Assembly: GCA_964035015.1 (NCBI GenBank)
Contig: OZ036006.1
Span: forward strand, 9,560,951-9,624,950
Direction: 5' to 3'
DNA: 64,000 bases
Source: Corallium rubrum
Taxonomy: Eukaryota > Cnidaria > Anthozoa > Scleralcyonacea > Coralliidae
In this document: one piece after another, positions 37,601 to 49,600 of the stretch
Layout: the number at the start of each line of letters is the position of its first letter
Position numbering within the stretch: the stretch's first letter is position 1
Position numbers and translations under genes: made by a program
Notes under the pieces: generated by a model
What the model saw: the letters and a program-made list of their open reading frames with translations, nothing else
What the model was told of the DNA's origin: nothing
The model's database searches: none

Positions 37601-40600
37601 CTCCCAGGTCTTTTAAAGCTTTGGCCGCTCGTTCAAAATCCCCAGTGTTAATAATAGACTGCCCATCACTTGCAATAAGCAGTACTTTAGGAACACCTGA
37701 GCGGGGATAGCCACTGGTTAACATCGCGCTGAAGTTTCCATGCAACTCAGTTAAGATCGTTTCCAAGGGTTTTCGGTACGGATTGTTGGGAAAGTTTTCA
37801 ATGTTATATTTTAAGGTCTCAAGGCTTTGTCCATTCTTCATCATTTCGACCCAAGAAACACTGCCTCCTTGACGTATGTAACCTAGTTGATTTCTCGATG
37901 AAGAGAAGTCGAAGAAACTTAACAAGCCTTTTAGAAAAACGTTCGTTTGTTTTAGCATTGCTGTTCGCTGGCTTCCAGTGAAGTCCGTGAGGTAGATAAG
38001 GTCGACGGCGTGGTCGCTCACTTTAAATAAAAGGGAAAGTAGAAAAGTATTAGAAAGGAAGGGAAGGAGGGAGGAAGGGAGGGAGGAAGGAAAGGAGGGA
38101 GGTAAGGAGGGTGGGGGAGGGAGGGAGGGGGAGGGAAGGAGGGAGGGAGGGAGGGAAGGAGAGAGGGAGGAGGGAGGGAAGGAGGGAGGGAAGGAGGGAG
38201 GGGAGAGGGAGGGAGAAAGGGAAGGGAGAGGAAGGCATGGAGGGAGGGAAGGAAGGAAGGAAGGAAGGAAGGAAGGAAGGAAGGAAGGAAGGAAGGAAGG
38301 AAGGAAGGAAGGAAGGAAGAAAGGAAGGAAGGAAGGAAGGAAGGAAGGAAGGAAGGAAGGAAGGAAGGAAGGAAGGAAGGAAGGAAGGAAGGAAGAAAGG
38401 AAGGAAGGAAGAAAGGAAGGAAGGAAGGAAGGAAGAAAGGAAGGAAGGAAGGAAGGAAGGAAGGAAGGAAGGAAGGAAGGAAGGAAGGAAGGAAGGAAGG
38501 AAGGAAGGAAGGAAGGAAGGAAGGAAGGAATGATAATACGATATGATAATACGAAGACAGTTTAAAGACAGATAGAACCATACATACCACAAGTTCCAGT
38601 CTTCACAATCGTAATTAGAGTTTTCCTGGAACATGCTTCTTGTTGCATTAAACATTCGTTGTCATAGGTCCGTCCATCACTGCCACAAACTTGTGCGATC
38701 ACTTTAGGGCAACCACTGGGACAGACACATTTATATCCTAGTTCTGAGTTCGGATGGCGAAAACAGATGGAGTAGAAAGGACAACTTGTTCCTTTGCATG
38801 GATCTAAAACAAGAAGACAACACTTAACAAAAAGTTACTACAACCCAACGTTTCGACACTACGATCTAGTGTCTTCATCAGGGGGTGAGTTGTTGTGAAC
38901 ACAAGTCCCTAACTAAAGGTCTTCGTATAGGTTTTCAGTGTCATTTCTGTAAAGCGCTCTCAATTCGTCAGAATTTATGCCACAAAAATAAAATAGATAT
39001 CGTTAGAAAGCTATGAATTTGTAGAATACAATGGTGTCTTTGGTTTCGCGATAAACACAAACCGTTAATAGTTGTGATTTTTTTAATTAAAACAAGAGAG
39101 CTTCACTCGGGGCGACTTAAGAACAAAGCGTTTCATTTTGTTCAAAAATATTTTTCGCAGTTCGATTCCGAGATAAATGTCCAGCAAAAATGTGTCAGCG
39201 TTTGTTTATTTATTGCCTGGTTTCGAATTATGACTTATTTTGTCCGAAATTTTAACTCTGACAATGAATTTTCGCGTTGTGTTCGCGCTTTATCGCATTA
39301 GAGTAACTATTATTTTACAGTCACTTGCTATTCACTTTCGCAAGTTCGTTGGGAAGTTCAAAGTTCGTTTTAAACTGCGCATTTGATTGACTTCTTCCCT
39401 TCTTGGTTCCTAGTAGCCGGCAATCAATTGCCTAGTTCAAAACGAACTTTGAACTTCCAAACGAACTTCGTAACGAACTTCTGAACATTTTGGTGAAAAG
39501 TGACAAATGAGTTGCAAATGACTACAGTTGTCTTTGTAAATATGTGATACTGTAGTTTTAGACAAAATCTTTTGTAAAAATGAGAGAATCTGTCTTAAAA
39601 AATATGTTTTAAAATCTTCAAAATTTTGCTCAAATATGATGTCAGGTCGCGGGAAATGCCATGGCAGACTCAATTTTCAAAAATTTTCCGGCGGAACATA
39701 CCCCCGGACCCCCCTAGAAATTTGGCAGTCTTACTGCCCCCCTGACTAAAAAATCCTAGCATCTAAACGAACAAATTTTACAAACATAAGATTATGGCGT
39801 ACCTTGTTCTCTGAGACACTCGTCCTGCTTTAATTTCATCCCTCCAGATGGTCCACAATGTCCGCACCATCCACCGCATTTTGCCGAGACTACACGACCA
39901 TTTCTCGACCTGTAGTAATCTTGCATCTTTATTCCAGGAGGGAAACTAGTCCCCACCCACTTCACGTCTTGGTCAATACTAAGCCCTGTGTTCGTCAAGT
40001 CAATTTTAAAACTACCCTTCCTACAGTTGCCTTGATTGGCTGAGAAGCAATCACCGGCTGTGCCAAACTCCACAGGATTTCCACCAGGGTCTACGGTGGC
40101 AAAACTGTAATCCTCTGAAACAATCGACATTTTTGTAATATCCAACCTGACTTTGGCGAACTTAGTCTTGCCAGCTTGCGAGTACAGCATTTTGCCTGGG
40201 TTACCATCACAACGGTAACGTTCGTAGACTGGAGTTGTGGGTAATCTTTCTGCGTAAACAATGGCATAGTTGTTTTTGTATCCTCTTGGTAAGGTGAGGT
40301 ACTCTTTCGGTTGCGAGGTGTTCATTCCATGACAGTAGATCCTGACTGGTATCTGACATTTTGAGTCTATCTGAAGAGCATATTCCCCATCATCTTTGCC
40401 AAGTTCTTCCGTAAGAACGTCTTTGCAACTTGAAACTCCTGTTGAGATGAAATTTTGTTGAGACAACGTGCATTAAAGTGAAGTGAAGTGACGTGACGTG
40501 ACGTGACGTGACGTGACGTGACGTGACGTGACGTGAAGTGGAGTGGAGTGGAGTGGAGTGAAGTGAAGTGAAGTGAAGTGACGTGACGTGACGTGACGTG

Positions 40601-43600
40601 ACGTGACGTGACGTGACGTGGCGTGGCGTGGCGTGGCGTGGCGTGACGTGACGTGACGTGACGTGACGTGACGTGACGTGACGTGACGTGACGTGACGTG
40701 ACGTGAAGTGAAGTGAAGTGAAGTGAAGTGAAGTGAAGTGAAGTGAAGTGACGTGACGTGACGTGACGTGACGTGACGTGACGTGACGTGACGTGACGTG
40801 AAGTGAATTGAAGTGAAGTGAAGTGAAGTGAAGTGACGTGACGTGACGTGAAGTGAAGTGAAGTGAAGTGAAGTGAAGTGAAGTGAAGTGAAGTGAAGTG
40901 AAGTGAAGTGAAGTGAAGTGAAGTGAAGTGAAGTGAAGTGAAGTGAAGTGAAGTGAAGTGGAGTGAAGTGAAGTGGAGTGGAGTGGAGTGGAGTGAGGTG
41001 AAGTGAGGTAAAAGTGAAGCAAGGTGAGGTATTAAAATGCAACTTGTTGAATTATCAAAGCAATCCTTACCGCAATGACCATAGTGAACAATAGTAATGT
41101 TTCGTTGTCTTAAGCATGATTCGTACTTCACAACACATGGATTGGGAAATGTTCTACCATCTGAACCACAGACGGGATCGTATTCTTTGGTACATACAAT
41201 GGGGCAGCGGCAAATAGCTTTTCCAGTCGGGAGCATAATGCAGAACCCGCCCTGGTGGCACTTGAAGTCTTCATTACAATTACTCGTCTCGACAGCTGCA
41301 TAATCCTGAATGTCGTCACTTTCACCAAATTCGGTACCAAGAAGTTTCTCTATAACACGTACAATGATATGAAGTCATCACCAGAAATTTTGGTCATTTG
41401 TGCCGCTGCTCTCTGTCGCCTAATAATATAATTATGTATTCTAATGCGTTTGATTCTATTGTATGCTAGTGTATTCTCATTATTCAGGTCATTGAGTTCT
41501 TTAGAATTTGCCTAAATCGTGCATGTATGTATATGTAAACAGCCTGTAAACGGCTATAAGAACTGTGAAATCAAGCAAGTTCAAACGCTTTTGGAAATAC
41601 TATGCCAGGGACAAATCAGGATCTCTATGTGCTCAGGAAGTAGACTGACTCATGCGCAATGCATGCATTACTGTTGAGAATCTCCATTATTATGATCGTT
41701 AATGCGCACGCGCGCCACCATCTGGCAATGTGCCATTTAGCCTGGTACCCTGGCCCAATTTCAAAAGAAATATGGGCCAGGTAACCACTAATCTTATTCT
41801 CGCGTCATCAGGGCTAAATCCACTTATGACGATTGCAATTTCACCCATAGACACTAGAAACGCGTGAAATTTCAACCAATATATGAAAGCAAAAGTCTTC
41901 AGTGGTTACCTGGCACATATTCTTTGATTGGGCCAGGGTACCAGGCTATGTGCTAAAACCTCGTCCCCAGGGCATTTTGCCTCCACGTTGGGAGGTCGGC
42001 GAAAATGGCCCTGGCATCGGCTGGTCACGTGACACCCAGAATTTTGGGGTGTTTTGGCAAGAAAATTTATGCGGTCTTTGTGTTTTGTTTTTGTATAATA
42101 CGTATACATGAATAATAAATAAGAAATATTTAACGCTCTGCCGAATCACTCATGTGAACCTTTATCATAAATGCAACTGGCTAGCATTATTCATCATGAT
42201 ACTCCCCACGATTATCCAGGATACATTTAAATGTCGGGAAGAAACATATATCTAATGTTGTTCTTGACTTTAACCAAAGCTATCGTTACAATTCTTTGGA
42301 TGAACTTCGCAGAGTGGATTTATTGCAATTCATATTTTGATGAATAAATTACACTGTATCTGAATTAATCAAGTTTTTAAACCGGCCAATCCGATTATAG
42401 AATCGACCAGCCAATGCCAGGGCCATTTTCGCCGACCTCCCAACGTGGAGGCAAAATGCCCTGGGGACGAGGTTGTATGTGCTATTCTGAGTGACGAACC
42501 ATACCAGGTAAGGAGAGAAAACGCTACTCGGCTGGGATTTGAACCAACGAACTTCGGTTTACTAGTCCGACGCTCTAGCAACTCACGATTACATGGACAT
42601 TTCTATCCCAGTTAACCTAGCTAGCCCAGTTGCGACAACCGAGTTACAAGGTCAAGTTGGGAGCAGGGTCGTGGAATAATGGTACTTACATTTGATATTT
42701 CAAAACTGAAATCTAGTTTCTTCAATATCGAGAGACCTAACTCTTCATCTTACGTTGTTGGAATAATTATGGGACAGCGAAATCGGTTGACTGGTTGACC
42801 CTCAAGTCCCGTCGTCTGCACTTGAAATATTGCTGCTTTATCAACGTAACTTACCATTTGAACCAAAGCTCCAGTCGTTATAAAACACGATGAACTTGCT
42901 TTTTGTTTCCGTTTCATATTCCGGCACAATACATGGATCGCGAATCTCGACTGCGCATCAGAATGACGCGTTCTGAGTCGGGATAAAACTTATTTCAATT
43001 TATAACATTAGGCTGAGGAATTCAGTGCAATGAGTTCAGAAATGAAAATGCAAATGAAAACTGCAGCTTTAGCCTGGTGTTATAAAGTTAATTCAAGCTT
43101 TATTCCGACTCAGAACGCATCATTCTGATGCGCAATCGAGATTCGCGATCCATGTATTGCTTGCACACCTGACGTATTACCTACCGTCTGGGGGCCCCCT
43201 TGACTACACCACTGCACCTAATATCATTATTCATCTTGTTTGTGTAATTTATAGTTTATATTTTGAAAACACATTCTTGGTAAGGCTAGCCCTCTTTGCC
43301 GAGATCCGGCATATCTCAGTTGTTTAAAGTGTATATGAAACGAAAATGAAGTTTGTCTTATTTGAAAGAACTCTTAAAATAATGGGGAATATCAATTTAC
43401 AGCTTTTTCATATTTTACTTAGTTCTTGAGATATTTAGACTTATGTGATATTCAAATGTGATAACTTATGGTTCGTTTTTTTCTAATTAACATATTCGAA
43501 AATCGTGAATATTTTTAAGATTATTGATCAAAATCACTTGTAACTTGTCTTTCATGTTTAGTTGCATGAACTGTAGCAATATGCAAGTGATTTGGTCCCC

Positions 43601-46600
43601 CTAGGAGACCGAGGTTCTTCCCCCCCCCCCCCCCCTCCCTAAACCCACTCCGAGTGACGAAGATATAAGAATATATGTATGGTTCGTCACTCAGAGTAGC
43701 ACTAGCTTAATATCATTATTGGCTGTCCCACAATAATTACTCAAACAAGATGAATATTTCAACACCCAAATCCAGTTTCTATTTTAAACGGAGAAGTTTT
43801 TGGAAAGGTCAATGACGTCAGTCTGTTGCGATAAACAAACTTGTGTCAGCCAAGTTGATGACAGTGTTGTCTGTTAGAATATCAGTTTCATCGAAATGTT
43901 TGCCAAAAATTGAGAAACGCAATAACGTAGAGTTCAATTGATGTAATTCCACTGGGTGTTGTTTTTTCTAACAAAACCAAAACTAAACTAACTTTATTTA
44001 TACTGGATAACTAGTTCTTCCTAGAGGTTCAGTAAGAGCCATCCCACATTGGTCTAATTTCACTACAGAAAGAAACCAGAGTATTAACTAAACTAACTTT
44101 ATTTATACTAGACAACCTATCAGTCATATCTAAACAACTGTTCTTCCTAGAGGTCCAGTAAGGACCATCCCTCATTGGTCCAGTGTTACTACAGGAGGAA
44201 ACCAGAGTAAACTAAACTAACTTTATTTATACTGGATAACCCTATCAGTCATATCTAAACTGTTCTACCTTGTGACGTCAACGGTTTGGCAAGTTTAAAT
44301 ATAAAAATAAAGCACTTTCTAAACACGTAAACAAAGTCAGCATATGTAGCAATATCAGCGATTTCTATATTTTTATATTACGAAATAAAGAAATTATCGA
44401 AAATTTCATTTCATAAGCACTTTAACCTTGGCCTATCTTTTAATGAGCACCGTGTGACGTCAAATAGTTGTTGTGGCCGCATTGTTATTGTGTTGACGTT
44501 TCACGGCCCTTAGCTATCAACTTTGAACTGAAAAATAAATTTTTTTCCAAAGACGTAAATATTAAATGAATATATCATATATGTACGAATATCAGAATTT
44601 TCTATATTTTTATATTATCAAATAATATAAAAAGCAAAAATTTCATTTCATAAGCACTTTAATATTGTTTTAGTTACTCCATCGGGCAGGAATGAAATCG
44701 GGGTCACCGTGGTGAAAGACACAATTGATTAGCCCAGATTATTATTCTACCTTTCACAAGCTTTAATGACGTTGATAATATAAAATAATGTCATTTCAAC
44801 TGAATCATAATGTTAGATCACCCACAAAGAGTATTTTTATGGATATACAGTCAAATAAACCTTTATTAATATAGTTTTTGAAAAAAAAACACATTGCGTT
44901 CCTAATCGAATTTGCAAAGAAGGAAATTTCAAAGCCACAAGGAGGAAATTGGCCAAGACTTATTACACAGCACAGTGTAAACAGATTTATTTCTTAACAG
45001 ACTTTAAAATAAAACGATTAACGTTGTTTACACTCGAATCGGGATTGAAAGTAAACGATTTTTTTGTAGTATAGGCTGGTATTTTTGTTGTTGCTTTTCT
45101 TTTTTTTTGTTTTCTCTAATCGAGCAACCAATATTTTTATGTGATATGTTGTACGTTTTCATGTGATGCATGTGTCACGTTTGCGAGCTTGGTGTAATGT
45201 ATTTTTGAATTTTGAATTTATTAAATTTGCCACTTAACGTGTGGCAGGAGAGAGGAACAGAACTTTCGTCCCAATTGACACCAAACTCCTATGTGTAGAC
45301 AACTAAGACCTAGGTGTTGATTTTACGGAGGGAGGAAAACTGGAGAACCCGGCGAAAAACCCTCGGAGCACAGGAGAGACCAACTAAACTCTACTCACAT
45401 AAGTCCCAAGCTGGCGGAGTACGGGGTTATTCCCAAACGGTCACCCATCCAAGTACTAACCCCGTCCGACCGGGCTTAACTATTGGTGAGAGGCAGCGCC
45501 CTAACAGCACACGCCATCCGTGCTCCCCATGTAGGAGCACATATGACTAACAAACGTCTGTTAAGCGGTAACGTCCATGAATTTGCAACCTTAGCCCTCC
45601 ATCTGAGCCTCAGCAGCTCAATGGTTTTAGCGTCTAACTGGTCATTAGAAGGTTACAGGTTCGAATAAAGGAACGCTGCTGTTGGTTGATTGCTTCATTA
45701 TACCAAAAATGCAGCATGTTCAGCAAGCATGAAGCTGCACAAACGTGAACAAAAACTTAGAATAAAGACTTTGGCCACGTTTCCAGACAATTTATTTCTT
45801 AATTTCTAAGGACTATGTCTATATGGTAGAACTCATGAAATCATTTCAACTGGACAACTGCTACCTCGTCCACAGGCGTTTTTTGGGCGAGGAGATCCCT
45901 ATGAAAGGGACTGGGGGGGAAATGGAAATAAACACAACTGGTAACAATCGTGCGCGCGCACGATTGCTACCGTGGTGTATAGTGAAACACGCTGTGACGC
46001 GTAAAATCATGCGGCATTAGCCAGAATAAAATACAGTCTTCCTAAATCTCTTTTCCAGAACAAGGGCGAAAAAACCTCGATCAAAAATCTCCGATAAAAC
46101 TGAAACATAATTAATTAAATACCATAATATTATGGTATCAGTTGTTGAACATGACCTTTTGCACTAAAACATTCAATGGCTATTTTAAATTACTTTGTTT
46201 TTTTGCCGGTTCAAAATAATATGGAGTTGCTATGTATATTTCTTATCGGAAGAAACAGAGATTATCACAATCGACAATCGTATAATTATTTAAACGTTTA
46301 AAACTTCGTTTGTTGCATAGTCAATGGAGATATGGTCTAGAAACTCGGCAAACTTCAAAGTGCCTATAATGAGCTGTGGTTTTATGTTGAACCGTACCTT
46401 ACACCGTGCACATCCTTTGTTTTAGGTTTATTAATATTTGAACTGAAACATTGCTAATAAACGTTGGATAATTGTTCATTATACTAAATTACAATGGGTT
46501 CGGTGATCGTACACCGTGTACAAAAATGCATAAAGGCGAACAAAAAGATAGAACAGACTTTAGCTGAGTTTCCAAACGTCGTTGGAAGTGATAAAGTATT

Positions 46601-49600
46601 GGAAATCCAGAAAACTTCAAAGCGCCTACAATGAGCCCTGAATTTATGCTGGAACGGTTCTTGCAAAAAAAATTTTGTTTTTTGTTTATTAATATCTATA
46701 CATTGTCCTCACGGTGCAGCAAACAAATTAAGTGAACAGACTTGGAACAGACTTTAGTCGAGTTTCCAGACCATATCTCGATTGACTGTGATTATTTTAA
46801 AGCTGTTTTGTATATATTCCTTGAATCAAGATGTTACTATATATAGAAACGCTATCTCATCACTTCACTTGCAGACTGTCGAATGCATACCACTGTACCG
46901 CCCACAAGGAGATATGATATATGTAACGCTAATTTTAACCAAGACTGTCTTGTTTTCAAATTATGAGTGCAAACCTCAAAATTAAACTATACATCACGCT
47001 CATAATAACGACTAATTCGCATATTCTTTTGTGTACATTTTTTATAAGCCTTTCTTGCCTCGTTTGTGTCTGCAATTCAATAGAATTTTGCTTCATAACG
47101 AGGCCAGAAAGACTCATTTAGATGGACCGATAAGATAAAAAAAACACATTTAAGGCCAGTTAAAATAATATGTCTGTTTTTCATCACTTTTTTAGAAAAA
47201 AACAGGGCGGGAGGATGGAATTTATTATTTTTTTTATTTTTGTTTGTAGCCTATTTTGCTTTTAGAAAACGGGTTAAAGGCTGTTTTCTATTTAGTACAC
47301 TTCCTCCCACAAAGTCAAGTTAAGCCCCGGTCAAACGAGGATGAGAGTTGATGAGAGTCTATGAGAGTTGCAACTCTCCGCGTTTGACCACTAACTCTCA
47401 TCGACTCTCATGCACTCTTATCAACTCTCATCAACTTTGAGCTGGTTCAAATTTTAATGAGAGTTGATGAGAGTTGATGAGAGTTGATGAGAGTTGATGA
47501 GAGTTGATGAGAGTTGATGAGAGTTGATGAGAGTTGATGAGAGTTGATGAGAGTTGATGAGAGTTGATGAGAATTGCAACTATCGGCCGCGTTTGACCAC
47601 CAATTCTCATCGACTCTCATGCACTCTTATCAACTCTCATCAACTTGGAGCTGGTTCAAATTTTAATGAGAGTTGATGAGACTTTTTGCTCGTTTGACCG
47701 GTCATGAGAGTTGGCATATGAGAGTTGATGAGAGGTCTTTCTTTTGGCCGACAAAGGCATTTTGCCGTCTTGCCTTTCCTTCTCATGAAATTGTTTTGAC
47801 TGTATTCGTGACTTTTCGAGACAAGAAAAATATATCTGTCTATTTATTTGTCCAGTACGAGATTGTAAAAATACGAACTTTGTTTTCCTCGAAATTCGTT
47901 CCTAGTCTCCCTGCTACGCGCGGTAAATCCTACAACTCTCATCAACTCTCATCAACTCTCATCAACTCTCATCCTCGTTTGACCGGGGCATGAGAGTTGA
48001 GAAAACTCTCAGACAAACTCTCGCTTGCCAACTCTCATCAACTCTCATCCTTGTTTGACCAGGCCTTTAAGCTTTGTACGCTCTACCCTCTTGTCCAGTT
48101 TGTGTCCCAGCCTTGTGCTAGTTTGGGCCACAACGAAAGGCAAGGTTGGCAATAAAAACATAATTTACCGCTCTTTGCTAACACATTGCCGCCAATGTTC
48201 GGTTAATTCTGGGCGGCCAATTTTTTTGGGGCGGGCTGCGATGAAAAACAAAAATATTATTTTAACTGGCCTAAAGTGCAGGCCTTTATGAAAGTGGTCT
48301 ATATATATATACTGAAAGTAATATTGGGCATTTCACTCGATTACATAACATATTCTAGGGATTTATGGTGAAGGAAAATTCGAGTGTAGAATATATACAT
48401 TATAAGACCAAACTGGGACCTGTTGCGAAAAATGCAACTACACAGGCCTTCCGGCAGGAATTGAACCCACGAGCTTGTGATTCTAGTGCAATGCTCTGAC
48501 CACTGAGCCACGGAGGCCGTTACCGAGAGCTTGATCGCGAGTTCTGTATATATTAAGGTGGTAATGCCAGGAGAGAATTGGGTTTATTAGAAGTAATATT
48601 GGGCATTTCACTCGATTACATAGCATGTTCTAGGGATTTATGGTGATATATATACCATAAATTATTAATTGGGTTTATTAGAAGTAATTATTATATTACT
48701 TATAATATACCCAATTCTCTCCTGGCATTACCACCTTAATATATACAGAACTCGCGATCAAGCTCTCGGCAACGGCCTCCGTGGCTCAGTGGTCAGAGCA
48801 TTGCACTAGAATCGCAAGGTCGTGGGTTCAATTCCTGCCGGAAGGCCTGTGAGTTGCATTTTTCGCAACTGGCCCCGGTTTGGTCTTATAATGTATATAT
48901 TCTACACTCGAATTTTCCTTCACCATAAATCCCTAGAAGATACATATATACGTTGACTCAATTACAAAATACGAGTCGCCCAAAAATTATGGAAGATTTT
49001 TCGAAACATAGAAAAACAACATGGAAAACAAGAAAAGGTTTTCCCACAAATTGACCTAAACTATAGCCGCTTGGATATACTGCCGGAACAGGGAACGATA
49101 GAAGTCTAACGTTTCGAGCGAAGGCCCCTGCAACCTGCTTCAATCTTGCTCGATTTTGAGATTCCTATGGTGTCTCTTTTCGGTTTTTATATTTTCGAAA
49201 ATCGTGCGTGTGAGAGTATAGATCTCTTGCACATCACGTCAAAACTGGAGGACAACTTCAAGTTCCGGTGTTCAACAAAATAAATAAATAATGAATGGGA
49301 ATTTTGTTATTTATGGGACAAGGTTGTTTATAGGACAAATGTCCTCCGTCACAACGCGGCCGATCAGGAGGACAACTTCAAAGTTCCGCAGTTCAACAGA
49401 GCGAAACAATTTTATTGTTCAGAAGCATTTTTCCTCCACCAAGGGAATAAGTGCAAAGGGTCTATACAATAGAATTTTTCTTACACAATGATTTTTAGTC
49501 CCAATTGTGACTTAACGTCGCCTGCGTGCCGACTCATATTACATGATAGTGATGATACGATATAGTATGAGTCTGTACGTACAACGTTATTCAGATCATT

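Larger units (their letters stand above)
48355..48937. mobile_element. Foldback carrying two inverted tRNA-like units
   Basis: Arms of more than 200 bp: TAGGGATTTATGGTGAAGG through TATACATTATAAGACCAAAC on the left and their inverse on the right. Each arm includes one tRNA-like segment (48446-48517 minus, 48775-48847 plus). The centre, near 48650, holds TTGGGTTTATTAGAAGTAAT. Confidence 0.85.

Noticed and set aside
35309-38655. Long ORFs of YVYV, CLFV, QTNK, FLPS and GRKE patterns
   Set aside because: Translations of ACACGT, TTTG, CTTC and GGAA repeats. Only the parts covering Kazal3, Kazal4 and vWA1 are coding.
42369-42581. Coding exon in the first intron
   Set aside because: The ORF is made of a MITE end and a tRNA-like relic.
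48446-48847. Two functional tRNA-Ser genes
   Set aside because: They lack the long variable arm expected of tRNA-Ser and form part of a transposable foldback.
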